Shown here piece after piece: positions 50,260 through 58,756 of a DNA stretch of 58,786 nt. The DNA lies in assembly GCF_022836435.1 (NCBI RefSeq), contig NZ_BQXC01000002.1, positions 1-58,786 on the forward strand, written 5' to 3'. Below the pieces are notes generated by a model. The model had not been told where the DNA came from, did no database searches, and was given only the letters and a program-made list of their open reading frames with translations. This stretch comes from Nitrosomonas sp. PY1 (lineage in GTDB: Bacteria; Pseudomonadota; Gammaproteobacteria; Burkholderiales; Nitrosomonadaceae). How positions within the stretch are numbered: the first letter of the stretch is position 1; each line of letters begins with the position of its first letter. The translations under genes were made by a program, and so were the position numbers.

Positions 50260-50469
50260 ATGAATAAGACAAAAAATGGGATAAATGGGATGTCGGTGGA
50301 AAACCTGAAGATCATGGACGAGATCATAGATGCGAAGCTTCAGGACGCTGAAATACCAGGCTTTCAAGCTGAATTTGATCCGATGGAAGCTGAAAGGATT
50401 GGGGCCTTTGAGGAAGATGCTCTGAGCGAGCAAGATGCACTGGATAGCGTGATAGATCAACAAGCATAG
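50260..50469 (+). CDS. small acidic TraD-like protein
   Basis: 69 residues, strongly acidic, with [20 protein letters not shown] then DALDS at the end. This [13 protein letters not shown] pattern recalls small proteins annotated TraD on IncP-type plasmids, encoded next to traC. Function unknown. RBS AGGAG 8 bases before the ATG; the traC-like gene follows after 13 bases. Confidence 0.55.
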   Translation: MNKTKNGINGMSVENLKIMDEIIDAKLQDAEIPGFQAEFDPMEAERIGAFEEDALSEQDALDSVIDQQA

Positions 50470-50482
50470 GGGTTAATGCGTG

Positions 50483-52765
50483 ATGGAAAAAATCAAAAAG
50501 ACTTTTCATGAGCAAATAGCCGAAAATTTGATTGAGCAACTAAAGAAGGGCACTGCACCTTGGCAAAAGCCGTGGCAGCCAGGAGATCCACTTCTAACAT
50601 TACCGAATAACCCAACAACAGGCAAAAACTACAAGGGCATTAATGTGTTGCAATTGATGTGTCAGGGGCGCACTGATCCGCGCTGGCTGACGTACAAGCA
50701 GGCAGTAAACTTTGGCGCACAGGTTCGTAAAGGTGAAAAAAGCACACTGGTGCAGCATTGGAAATTTGCGGATGAACGCATCAAAAAAGATGACAACGGC
50801 AATCCTGTTCTGGATAGCGAGGGTAGGCAAATTAAAGAACAGGTAAAACTTGAGCGTCCGAGAGTATTTTATGCATCCGTATTCAATGCTGAACAGATTG
50901 ATAACTTGCCCAAGCTTGAAATTAAAGCTCCCGATTGGGAGCCGCTGGATCGTGCCGAACAAATATTGCAACAATCCAATGCCGCCATCCATCATGGTGA
51001 AAATGATCGCGCATTTTACCGGCCATCAACGGACAGCATTCATTTGCCGCATAAGCACCAGTTTTCAGCACCGGAACACTATTACGCAACGGCACTACAT
51101 GAACTGGGACATTGGAGTGGATCAGAGACACGTCTGAATCGTGATCTCTCTCATCCATTTGGAAGTGAAGGCTATGCAAAAGAAGAATTGCGCGCTGAGA
51201 TTGCCAGTATGTTGCTAGGGGGAGAATTGGGCATTGGTCATGATCCAGAACAACATGCTGCTTATGTGGGTTCATGGATCAAGGTATTGGAAGAAGACCC
51301 GAAAGAGATTTTTAGAGCGGCGGCTGATGCTGAAAAAATCAAGGATTACGTACTATCATTCTCACAGCAACAGGAAATTGTTGATCAGGAGGAAATCACG
51401 ATGGATCAGACCAGCCAGCAGAATAATGATGCAGACTCACGTAAATACCTATTTGTTCCTTATGCAGAAAAAGATCTGGCGAAAGCCGCTGGTGCTTGCT
51501 GGGATAACACGGCCAAAGCCTGGTATGTAGGGCCAGAAGCGGATATTCGCACCTTGCAGCGTTGGCTGCCTGAGAATGTTTCCGGACAGCAGGATCCCGC
51601 TATGTCGCCTGAAGCTGAATTTGCCGACTTACTGCGCTCTCACGGTTGCGTTGTTGACGACAATCATCCGCTAATGGATGGCAGCAAACACAGAGTCAAG
51701 GTTATCGGTGACAAGCCCGGTGAAAAATCCGGGTTTTATGTGGCACATCTGGATGGGCATCCTGCCGGATATTTCAAGAATAATCGGTCAGGGCTTGAGA
51801 CACGCTGGAAGGCCAAAGGATATTCCTTAACTGACGAACAAAAAACGGTGCTTGTGACAAAGGCCGCCATCAAGCAGCAAAGTAGAAAAACCGAGCAACA
51901 CGAGCAGCAATTGAAAGTTGCGGAAGCTATCAAGGAATTACTGGCAATCGCACCACTTGCAGATTCTGAGCATCCTTACCTATTGGATAAGAATGCACGG
52001 CCAGGTGATTTGAGAATCGTACCTGAGAATGCAGATGCTTTGCCCGCTGATTCTATGATTAAAATTGGTAAAGACTGGAAGGAAGCCAAGGCATTACGTG
52101 AAGAAAACCCAGGCAGCATCGTTTTAACAGCCGGTGATTTGTTGCTACCGGCAGAAGACATCAATGGACAAACCTGGACAGTGCAAACGATACAACCGGG
52201 TGGTGCCAAGTTTTTTGTAACAGGTAGCAAAAAAGAAAGCAATTTTCATGTGGTTGATAGTGAATATCGGGGGTTGGCTGCACTCGATGCTGTGACGGCG
52301 ATTGTGATCGCAGAAGGTTACGCGACCGCAGATACCTTATCGCAAGCCTTAAGTTGTCCGGTTGTGGCTGCATTTGATTCGGGCAATCTGCTTAAAGTCG
52401 CTCAAGTTTTGCAAAAAAAATACCCGGAGAAACCTATTGTTATCGCCGGTGATGATGATTTAACACAGGAATCAATAAATGGCAAAAATCCAGGTAAGGA
52501 AAAAGCAATGGAAGCCGCCCAGCTGGTGAATGGCGCTGTAGTTCTTCCCATTTTTGCACCCGGTGAGCAAATGTCACAACAATTAAGTGACTTTAATGAT
52601 CTGGCTAATAAAAGCGTGTTGGGTATTGAAGCAGTCAAACGTCAGGTCGGATCGGTTGTTGAAAAAGTATCTCAGCAGGCTAAACAGGACAGTTTATTGA
52701 GGTTACAAGCCCCTATTGAACCTAAGCAGCAGGAAATCAAGCAAAAACGGGCATTGATCAGGTAA
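50483..52765 (+). CDS. traC: TraC-type antirestriction primase (ArdC plus Toprim)
   Basis: 760 residues (ATG 50483, with GTG just before it). The N-terminal ArdC ssDNA-binding domain (FHEQIAENLIEQLKKGTAPW, then WQKPWQPG) is followed by a zincin-like metallopeptidase part with ATALHELGHWSGSETRLNRD. A DUF5710-like segment (YLFVPYAEKDLAKAAGACWD) follows near residue 315. The C-terminal Toprim primase shows Glu in IVIAEGYATADTLSQAL, VVAAFDSGNLLKVAQ and the DxD in PIVIAGDDDLTQ. In RP4, TraC is transferred with the DNA and primes the complementary strand; ArdC domains shield ssDNA from restriction. Confidence 0.9.
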   Translation: MEKIKKTFHEQIAENLIEQLKKGTAPWQKPWQPGDPLLTLPNNPTTGKNYKGINVLQLMCQGRTDPRWLTYKQAVNFGAQVRKGEKSTLVQHWKFADERIKKDDNGNPVLDSEGRQIKEQVKLERPRVFYASVFNAEQIDNLPKLEIKAPDWEPLDRAEQILQQSNAAIHHGENDRAFYRPSTDSIHLPHKHQFSAPEHYYATALHELGHWSGSETRLNRDLSHPFGSEGYAKEELRAEIASMLLGGELGIGHDPEQHAAYVGSWIKVLEEDPKEIFRAAADAEKIKDYVLSFSQQQEIVDQEEITMDQTSQQNNDADSRKYLFVPYAEKDLAKAAGACWDNTAKAWYVGPEADIRTLQRWLPENVSGQQDPAMSPEAEFADLLRSHGCVVDDNHPLMDGSKHRVKVIGDKPGEKSGFYVAHLDGHPAGYFKNNRSGLETRWKAKGYSLTDEQKTVLVTKAAIKQQSRKTEQHEQQLKVAEAIKELLAIAPLADSEHPYLLDKNARPGDLRIVPENADALPADSMIKIGKDWKEAKALREENPGSIVLTAGDLLLPAEDINGQTWTVQTIQPGGAKFFVTGSKKESNFHVVDSEYRGLAALDAVTAIVIAEGYATADTLSQALSCPVVAAFDSGNLLKVAQVLQKKYPEKPIVIAGDDDLTQESINGKNPGKEKAMEAAQLVNGAVVLPIFAPGEQMSQQLSDFNDLANKSVLGIEAVKRQVGSVVEKVSQQAKQDSLLRLQAPIEPKQQEIKQKRALIR

Positions 52766-52899
52766 TATAAATCCGCTGCTATTTCTTTAGGTGACATCCC
52801 CATTGGAATATACGAAGGCACTCAAAATGATTTGTGTTATAGGTTTCAGCTTGCTATATATATCACTGAGTGCTATATTGCATTTAAGGCAGATACAGG

Positions 52900-53280
52900 A
52901 TGACAATATACAAGACACGATGGTTTGCTCGTTGGGCAAACAAACAAGGATTGACCTCGCCCAGTCTTTGCGCAGCTGTGCGCGAGATGACTGAGGGACT
53001 GTATGACGCCGACCTCGGCAACGGGCTGCTGAAAAAACGAATTGCGCGACCAGGGCAAGGAAAGAGAAGCGGCTTTCGCACATTGGTCGCCACCAACAAA
53101 GGAAACTGTTGGATATTCTTATTTGGCTTCCCAAAGAACGAACGTAGCAACATCGACAAAGATGAAGAAGTAGCGCTAAAGCTGTTGGCTGCTCACCTGC
53201 TATCACTGACAGCGCATGCGCTCGATAAAGCACAACATGCGGGAGAATTAATGGAGGTTAATTGCGATGCGCAAGACTAA
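52900..53280 (+). CDS. RelE-family toxin, pfam06296 type (TA module 6)
   Basis: 126 residues: YKTRWFARWANKQGLTSPSL, MTEGLYDADLGNGLLKKRIA and RSGFRTLVATNKGNCWIFLF then GFPKNERSNI are the hallmarks of this RelE branch. It overlaps the helix-turn-helix partner by 14 bases. The upstream region repeats TGCTATAT twice (about 52852 and 52871), possible operator half-sites. Confidence 0.9.
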   Translation: MTIYKTRWFARWANKQGLTSPSLCAAVREMTEGLYDADLGNGLLKKRIARPGQGKRSGFRTLVATNKGNCWIFLFGFPKNERSNIDKDEEVALKLLAAHLLSLTAHALDKAQHAGELMEVNCDAQD

Positions 53281-53581
53281 ATCAACCATTCTTGAGGCTG
53301 TACATGACACGGCCAAGGGTTTACACAAAGCCGGCGTGCTGGATCAAGTTACGCTGCGTGAATTCGATCGATTGTGCTTGCCGCCTATTGAACCGTTGGG
53401 ACCGGAGCAGATAAAACAAATTCGCGAAGCCACACGAGTCAGTCAGGCGGTGTTTGCTGCCATACTAAACACAAGTGTTTCGACAGTACAAAAATGGGAA
53501 ATCGGACAGAAACGGCCAACTGGTACCGCTCTTAAGTTGCTACATCTTGTGCAAAAGCGCGGTCTGGAAGCTGTCGTCTGA
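53267..53581 (+). CDS. XRE-type antitoxin (TA module 6)
   Basis: 104 residues. The helix-turn-helix is near the C-terminus (IKQIREATRVSQAVFAAILN, then TSVSTVQKWEIGQKRP), as in NadS/HigA-type partners of pfam06296 toxins. It probably represses the operon. Confidence 0.9.
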   Translation: MRKTKSTILEAVHDTAKGLHKAGVLDQVTLREFDRLCLPPIEPLGPEQIKQIREATRVSQAVFAAILNTSVSTVQKWEIGQKRPTGTALKLLHLVQKRGLEAVV

Positions 53582-53637
53582 TCGGTTTAATTTCCTTCTC
53601 TTGCAGCAATCTATGTACTTACGCAGCAGGGACACCG

Positions 53638-53814
53638 ATGTGCGGTGGTATTGAATACCAGGATCAGAAGATTTATTTCCCGCAGCCAGGGGCGTGTTTA
53701 CCTGTGCGGCTACGAGATGGTAATGTTACCTGGGTAACGTGGGGCAGACGCAAGGATGAAGCCACCGGTAAATTTCCGAATGGCGGCTGGGCACTATTAG
53801 ATATTTATCTTTGA
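53638..53814 (+). pseudogene. SRAP/YedK-like N-terminal fragment
   Basis: 58 residues, MCGGIEYQDQKIYFPQPGAC then LPVRLRDGNVTWVTWGRRKD. The MCG start with Cys2 as the presumed catalytic residue and the VTWVTWGRR block match the beginning of SOS-response-associated peptidase (SRAP) proteins, which cross-link to abasic sites in ssDNA. A full protein is about 200 residues; this one stops after WALLDIYL, next to the following TA promoter, so it is truncated or a small relative. Confidence 0.6.
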
Positions 53815-53827
53815 CGTACATCGTCAA
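53811..53827. promoter_or_regulatory. inverted repeat upstream of TA module 7
   Basis: TTGACG-TACAT-CGTCAA forms a perfect 6-base dyad 21 bases before the HigB start; a second TTGACA follows at about 53839. Likely HigA operator. Confidence 0.5.
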
Positions 53828-53848
53828 TATGGTGTAAATTGACAATCA

Positions 53849-54133
53849 ATGATTATTGATTATTACGATAAGAAAACAGAAGCCTTTGCGGCAGGGAAGT
53901 TTGTTAAGGCTTTTCAAGGCTTCGAACAGCAGGCTGAAAGACGACTGGCCGTCCTGGATGCGGCAACTTGCCTCAATGATCTTAAACAATTAGCTAGTAA
54001 CCGCCTTGAAGCTCTCGGTGGTGACCGGCAGGGGCAATTTAGTATCCGAGTTAACATACAATGGCGTATTTGTTTTAAATGGCCGGATGGATCACCAGGG
54101 CCAAGTCGTGTTGAGATAACGGACTACCATTAA
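53849..54133 (+). CDS. higB: HigB-type toxin (TA module 7)
   Basis: 94 residues with the compact HigB pattern: AERRLAVLDAATCLNDLKQL, NRLEALGGDRQGQFSIRVNI, QWRICFKWPDGSPGPSRVEI then TDYH. An mRNA interferase acting on translating ribosomes in studied members. HigA follows after 16 bases. Confidence 0.95.
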   Translation: MIIDYYDKKTEAFAAGKFVKAFQGFEQQAERRLAVLDAATCLNDLKQLASNRLEALGGDRQGQFSIRVNIQWRICFKWPDGSPGPSRVEITDYH

Positions 54134-54149
54134 GAGAAGGAGCAAAAAT

Positions 54150-54482
54150 ATGTTGAAACGTGCAGCCCATCCGGGAGTAATTCTTAAAGAAGAACTGGCA
54201 GAAACAGGGGTAACTCTCACAGAATTGGCCAGACAAATTGATGTGCCAGCCAACCGAATGAGCCAGATCATCAACGGCAAGCGCTCGATCACTGGTGACA
54301 CAGCCCTAAGGTTAGGTCATTGGTTCAATACAGAACCTCAATTCTGGATGAACTTACAAGCTCAGTTTGATCTTGTGTCTGCTGATAGAAATGCGGGGGA
54401 TGAGATTAAAGCTTTACCAACTGCGGCATCTATCGCACAAAATAAAAAACAAGGAGTAGGGCAGGGCATACAATCAACCTAA
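54150..54482 (+). CDS. higA: HigA-type antitoxin (TA module 7)
   Basis: 110 residues: AAHPGVILKEELAETGVTLT, ELARQIDVPANRMSQIINGK, RSITGDTALRLGHWFNTEPQ and FWMNLQAQFDL are textbook HigA. It binds HigB and the operon promoter. AGAAGGAG ribosome site before the ATG. Confidence 0.96.
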   Translation: MLKRAAHPGVILKEELAETGVTLTELARQIDVPANRMSQIINGKRSITGDTALRLGHWFNTEPQFWMNLQAQFDLVSADRNAGDEIKALPTAASIAQNKKQGVGQGIQST

Positions 54483-54607
54483 TTCTCAGTTCTGAGATAA
54501 TAGAATAATTTGATTCCTTGAGAAGGAAAACATATTCTAAAGTGAGCGAGGTCTGATTTTGTGGACTGGCAAATTGATGATATTTTGTCGACTTGTTAGG
54601 AGAAGCC

Positions 54608-54878
54608 ATGAAACGAGTACCGCGCCGTTTGCTTACAGAAGAATTTAAGAAAGAGGCCATAAAGTTAGTTGAAGAGCAGCATTTCACTATAGTGGAATGC
54701 TGGCAGGCAATTAATTAGATATTGATCCTAAATCCATACGTACATGGATAGCCCAATCTGAGCGTGGTGAACTTAAATGTGCACTCTTACAAGCTTACGG
54801 GGGATCAACAGCGCATTCGTGAAGTTGAACGAGAATTAGCGATTGCTAGGATGGAGCGTGACATATTAAAAAAAGCAC
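54608..54878 (+). pseudogene. IS3-family OrfA remnant
   Basis: MKRVPRRLLTEEFKKEAIKL begins an OrfA helix-turn-helix protein. It stops after WQAIN; DPKSIRTWIAQSERGELK continues in another frame and DQQRIREVERELAIARMERD then ILKKA in a third. At least two frameshifts and no orfB, so it is dead. The next gene starts about 20 bases after its broken end. Confidence 0.8.
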
Positions 54879-54897
54879 CCCCCCCTTTGGAGCTCGC

Positions 54898-55179
54898 ATG
54901 CAATACGTTTTAATCATTCATGAAGTTGAATCTTATCCGGCATGGAAAGCCATTTTTGATCAAGCAGTGGACATTAGAAAAAGCGCTGGAGAAATCAGCT
55001 ACCAATTATTGCGATACGATAACGACGCAAACAACATTGTCCACTTCTCGGCATGGTCATCACTGGATAATGCACGGCGTTTCTTCGAATCCCCCGAGTT
55101 GGTGGAAATCAGAAAAAAGGCTGGCGTAAAAGCGCCCGATTTTATCTATCTACAAGAAATAGAGCGTGATGTACTATAG
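54898..55179 (+). CDS. ABM-like dimeric alpha/beta-barrel protein
   Basis: 93 residues: YVLIIHEVESYPAWKAIFDQ, EISYQLLRYDNDANNIVHFS, AWSSLDNARRFFESPELVEI then RKKAGVKAPDFIYLQEIE. This is the single-domain ferredoxin-like fold of the ABM/quinol-monooxygenase superfamily, cytoplasmic and without signal peptide. Specific reaction unknown. It sits between an OrfA remnant and an IS6 remnant, so it was probably brought in by IS activity. Confidence 0.75.
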   Translation: MQYVLIIHEVESYPAWKAIFDQAVDIRKSAGEISYQLLRYDNDANNIVHFSAWSSLDNARRFFESPELVEIRKKAGVKAPDFIYLQEIERDVL

Positions 55180-55659
55180 CCCTAACATTACGCTCAAGCG
55201 GGACGCGCCTTTTCGTGGTGGTTCTTAAGGTTTGTTGTTTTTTCCAGATTCGGTAGTTACGCTAATCTTCCGTGAAAGGTGCGCCACTTAGCTTTACGTT
55301 AAAAAATCGCCTTTTCTATTCTGATTTAATAAGCCCACAAGACGTGTTTAGCTCCTATTTTTCTTAGCGATGTTTTTTTCATAAACTCTATTATGACCTC
55401 CCCCTCAAAAATTCCGATGGTCCCGGCTTACAACTCCGGATACGCCGCGTACCAGCGGATGCAGACCAGAATCACCTCAATCGGAAATCGCATTCCTTTT
55501 ACAACCAGTTTGTAGCCTTACCATTTTTTCGATGTCAGCAGTCTACACGAATGTATCGATGATCTTGCTTAATGCGACAGAACCCTCGTAACTATGCGGT
55601 TAATTGACGCCCATACTGTATATCGGATATGCTTGTAGTTATAGTGTAATTATAAGGGC
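55180..55659. other. intergenic region holding an IS6-family remnant
   Basis: No intact gene. The only recognisable content is the IS6-family fragment at 55428-55584; 55595-55640 carries a possible ccdAB promoter (TTGACG at 55604, TATGCT 18 bases later). Confidence 0.55.
55428..55584 (-). pseudogene. IS6-family transposase, N-terminal fragment with IS end
   Basis: On the minus strand the frame GMRFPIEVILVCIRWYAAYP then EL matches the start of IS6-type transposases. GGTTCTGTCGCATT (55571-55584 in reverse) resembles the IS6-family terminal repeat. The rest of the element is missing. Confidence 0.7.
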
Positions 55660-55920
55660 ATGTATATTATGCACATATCATCGAAACAGAATGTTTCAAA
55701 ACGTCGTCCTGTCAATTTGACTATTCGAGAAGATTTGCTGGAGAGCGCAAAGTCTCTTAATCTTAATACATCTAAGGCAGCAGAGGCGGGTATAGAAGAC
55801 GCAATTAAAGAAATCCAAACCAGTAAATGGCTAGAATCAAACAAAGAAGCTCTTTTAGCTCATAATTTAAGGGTGGAAAAAGAAGGCACATTATTAAAAC
55901 CTGATTGGATACCTGAATAG
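55660..55920 (+). CDS. ccdA: CcdA antitoxin (TA module 8)
   Basis: 86 residues: KRRPVNLTIREDLLESAKSL then NLNTSKAAEAGIEDAI is the CcdA ribbon-helix-helix, and KWLESNKEALLAHNLRVEKE then GTLLKPDWIPE is the toxin-binding tail. An in-frame ATG at 55669 is an alternative start. The stop overlaps the CcdB start by one base. Confidence 0.94.
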   Translation: MYIMHISSKQNVSKRRPVNLTIREDLLESAKSLNLNTSKAAEAGIEDAIKEIQTSKWLESNKEALLAHNLRVEKEGTLLKPDWIPE

Positions 55921-56228
55921 TGGCACGGTTTGATGTTTATGAATATAAGAGTAAGTCAGTTCCATTCGTATTGGATGTGCAAGCGGATTTATTATCTGAT
56001 CTTATGACATGCATTGTTGTACCGTTGGTTCCTGAATTTACAGCCAGGAATGAGATTGCTTCCAAGCTAAAACCTGTTATTCAGATTCGAGAGGAAAACT
56101 ATATTTTAATGACAACAGACATAGCTGCTATCAAAAGAAAATCACTTGGAAAGTTCGTTATAAATATTGAGAAAAATCATCGCGCGGATATTATTGAAGC
56201 GATTGATTTTCTATTTCAAGGATTCTGA
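55920..56228 (+). CDS. ccdB: CcdB toxin, gyrase inhibitor (TA module 8)
   Basis: 102 residues with the CcdB blocks ARFDVYEYKSKSVPFVLDVQ, VVPLVPEFTARNEIASKLKP and EENYILMTTDIAAIKRKSLG. The C-terminus is EAIDFLFQGF, where F-plasmid CcdB has the Trp-Gly-Ile end that contacts GyrA, so the aromatic is Phe here. Expected to trap DNA gyrase. GTG start. Confidence 0.93.
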   Translation: MARFDVYEYKSKSVPFVLDVQADLLSDLMTCIVVPLVPEFTARNEIASKLKPVIQIREENYILMTTDIAAIKRKSLGKFVINIEKNHRADIIEAIDFLFQGF

Positions 56229-56341
56229 TTCTTTGATAGCTGGTTGATTATTAACGCTATTACTATTTAACATAAAAAAGATTATCGGCAATTGGAAACA
56301 TACCATTAACAGACTGATTAATAATACTTAACTAATCTAGT

Positions 56342-56764
56342 TTACAAATTTCTGGCATTTTTTAATTGTGTTACCGCTTTATCAAAACTGTAAAAAGCTG
56401 ACAATGAAGAGCCGATATCCTCTGCGACAGAGTGCGATTTGTTGGCAATGAGTGAATCGGCAAAATCGAGTTCTTTGCCAATTACTATCTTGGCTTCTTC
56501 ATAATCGCACAGTGAAGACCAAATCACCTGGGAGTTCTCAAAGATAAAAGCGCCATCACTTATCAAGCCGCGCACAACAACACATACAGCGGCTTTGTCT
56601 AGGTTATATCGTTTGCCAGTTAGTGTCCACACTGTCTCAGCTAAAACAACATCTGTAATCAATACAGGGCATTTATTTTTAATTAAGCTTTTTGCCTTTG
56701 CATGTTGAACTGCATCGTCTGCCAATAGATACCGAAGTAACACATTGGTATCTATTGAAATCAT
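56342..56764 (-). CDS. PIN-domain toxin (VapC-like, TA module 9)
   Basis: 140 residues: ISIDTNVLLRYLLADDAVQH with the first Asp, TDVVLAETVWTLTG with the Glu, and LDFADSLIANKSHS and AFYSFDKAVTQLKNA with the last acidic residues. Overlaps its antitoxin by 4 bases. Distinct from the PIN toxin at 31781. Confidence 0.92.
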   Translation of the reverse strand: MISIDTNVLLRYLLADDAVQHAKAKSLIKNKCPVLITDVVLAETVWTLTGKRYNLDKAAVCVVVRGLISDGAFIFENSQVIWSSLCDYEEAKIVIGKELDFADSLIANKSHSVAEDIGSSLSAFYSFDKAVTQLKNARNL

Positions 56765-56976
56765 TCAAAATTGTTCTGTCTTGACTGAACATCGCTGACA
56801 GCATGGTTTATTTTGGTTCCCTTTAATAGACCCGCTGCCACACCAACCTCTTTTTTAATGATATTAAATTGATTTCCATGACGAAAAATTTCCACTTCAT
56901 CACCTGGCTGGATGCCTAGTTCTTCACAATCGGCTACGGGTAATGTAATTTGTCTTTTCGCACTTACTCTTGGCAT
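56761..56976 (-). CDS. AbrB/MazE-fold antitoxin (VapB-like, TA module 9)
   Basis: 71 residues: PRVSAKRQITLPVADCEELG then IQPGDEVEIF is the AbrB swapped-hairpin domain. The tail (TKINHAVSDVQSRQNNFE) would occupy the PIN active site. GGAGG lies 8 bases before the ATG. Confidence 0.9.
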   Translation of the reverse strand: MPRVSAKRQITLPVADCEELGIQPGDEVEIFRHGNQFNIIKKEVGVAAGLLKGTKINHAVSDVQSRQNNFE

Positions 56977-57413
56977 CGCAAACCTCCGCAGTCTTTACTA
57001 GAGTTGCATTCTACTTTACTTATCGTAATTAGTAAAACTTAATCCTCAAGGGGTCAGATTTACTAAAACTGATCTTAAGATGCCGTGCACAGCACCAAAA
57101 TCTTAGGCATGAAGGGCGCATACGCGCTTGTTACTCTGAAAAAAAGGAAATGTACTGGCATGGAAGCATATACTGCTTCATGGAGAATACGATCTTAGCC
57201 GCGAAAATATCCATGATGACTTTGGTCTCGCAGACCCCAAAATTATAACTTTAACGACATCAAGACCCACATAGATTATATTCTGTTTCATAGACGCTTC
57301 TCCTTCAGTTATTAGTGCTCGGTGGATAATAGCACTTTGAGGTTCCATTCTTGATGGTAGCCCTCGGTTTAGAGTAGGATGGAGCATCTATATCTTCTAT
57401 ACCCGAGGAAAAA
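56977..57413. other. intergenic region with an IS110-like trace
   Basis: No intact gene. On the minus strand near 57293, MKQNIIYVGLDV resembles the first residues of IS110-family transposases, but the match ends there. The rest shows nothing recognisable. Confidence 0.4.
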
Positions 57414-58067
57414 ATGAGATTACTTATTTTACTGCTGAGTTCCATGTTTTTTGTGGGTTGTGCTGCGCCCATCGTAAAAGTGGATATTCCAAATATCAAG
57501 GAGTCGGATGCGGCCAATGTTGCTGACCTTAGGCCGGCATCAGAAAAAGAGAACAAAATATTTAGCCTGGCAATAACCAGTGAGGCTTATGGCACTTATC
57601 GCCGTGGGGACGCACGCTTAAATCCGCCTGTAACTCGCATACTCCAACACAGGGCTTACGAAAAATTTAATGCAACTGGAGAGATACCAAAAATAAAAAT
57701 ACACCACTTGGTTGTCTATGCGAACCTGAAGTCAGAGCTGCGTCGAGATGTAACTGGTGGATTTTTGGGTGGACTAATTGGTGCAGGAATCGCATCAGCA
57801 ACACAGAAGAATGTGGTTGATGGTATTGCCTCAGTTATGAGCGAAGAGGAGTTTCGATCGTTAGGTGATGAAGAATACAAGCGCACACTATATACGGAAA
57901 AAGAAAATCCTAATAAAGCCAGTGTTTTTATTGTCTATTTGGATGCGGAAGTTAATGGAAAGCGCACTGTTGTAAAAACAATGACGCCAACCAAGCTCGC
58001 GGATGGAAAAAATCCTCACCTTGCCGCTGTTGAAACAGCGATAGCGTATTTCCTGCAGCAATATTAA
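57414..58067 (+). CDS. putative lipoprotein, family not recognised
   Basis: 217 residues. Signal peptide and lipobox (LLILLLSSMFFVGC-AAPIVK) are clear, so it is probably outer-membrane anchored. A Gly-rich segment (GGFLGGLIGAGIASA) lies near residue 125 and the rest is a mixed alpha/beta domain with no motif I know. A terminator-like hairpin follows at 58103. Function unknown. Confidence 0.7.
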   Translation: MRLLILLLSSMFFVGCAAPIVKVDIPNIKESDAANVADLRPASEKENKIFSLAITSEAYGTYRRGDARLNPPVTRILQHRAYEKFNATGEIPKIKIHHLVVYANLKSELRRDVTGGFLGGLIGAGIASATQKNVVDGIASVMSEEEFRSLGDEEYKRTLYTEKENPNKASVFIVYLDAEVNGKRTVVKTMTPTKLADGKNPHLAAVETAIAYFLQQY

Positions 58068-58102
58068 TTTAGATCCCCCCGGCTTCGCCGACCCCGACCC
58101 CG

Positions 58103-58130
58103 ACCCCCTTTTCAACGGGGGTTATTATTC
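58103..58130 (+). terminator. Rho-independent-type terminator
   Basis: ACCCCC (58103-58108) and GGGGGT (58117-58122) pair across an 8-base loop, followed by TATTATTC. It lies 36 bases after the lipoprotein stop. Confidence 0.6.
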
Positions 58131-58168
58131 AAGAGCATAAAAAAGCGGGGGGGGTATTTATAAATAAT

Positions 58169-58610
58169 TCAGGCCGCCTTTTTCATTTTTGGTATCGGTC
58201 TATCGACGCTGTTCACAATCTTCAATTCAGGATACCAGCGTTCAAAGTGACGGTGTAAGTCGTTGTTGAGCACAGCTGTTCTCGTTTGCAACAGATAATG
58301 TTGCACCTTTATGCGTCCATTGCATTTGCTGCTTTTTAACCATTCGCTTAGCGACGACTTCGTTAATCGTCGACTCCATAAAACTGGTCGAAATCGCTTC
58401 GCCATAGCGCCACTTCTCGCCGTAATTCGGAATCAAACGTTGATTATTTCGAATGTAGATGTCCAATTCGTCTAGGTGTTTTAGAAATTTCTTTCGGTTT
58501 GTATAGCGAATTGCTCGATCATCAATGATCACTACGCAATCCTCGATTCGGTCTAGTGCTCTTTCAACATTGCCATGCCAAAGGTGCCATTTGGTGCTTT
58601 CTAAGTGTCA
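58169..58610 (-). pseudogene. transposase C-terminal fragment (ISKra4-like), frameshifted
   Basis: The minus strand encodes KWHLWHGNVERALDRIEDCV, YIRNNQRLIPNYGEKWRYGE, AISTSFMESTINEVVAKRMV then KKQQMQWTHKGA; a one-base shift near 58300 moves to LLQTRTAVLNNDLHRHFERW. These blocks are the C-terminal half of a transposase group I associate with ISKra4; the family name is from memory. The N-terminal half is missing at the side facing the circle junction. Confidence 0.65.
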
Positions 58611-58756
58611 ATCAGCGTTGAAAACTTTCCAGGCATCAGCTTTCTGACCTGTTCCTAACTAGAGCTTACTCAGAAATTCAGCAATCAGATATGCACTGCC
58701 AAGTAAGAATTCCGGTTTGAGCTGAATTGGCAAGCACGGGCAAACCGAATTTCTCT

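Noticed and set aside
57178..57387. Minus-strand open frame as an IS110 transposase gene
   Set aside because: Only about 12 residues (MKQNIIYVGLDV) look like the family; too little for a gene call, so it is mentioned only as a trace.
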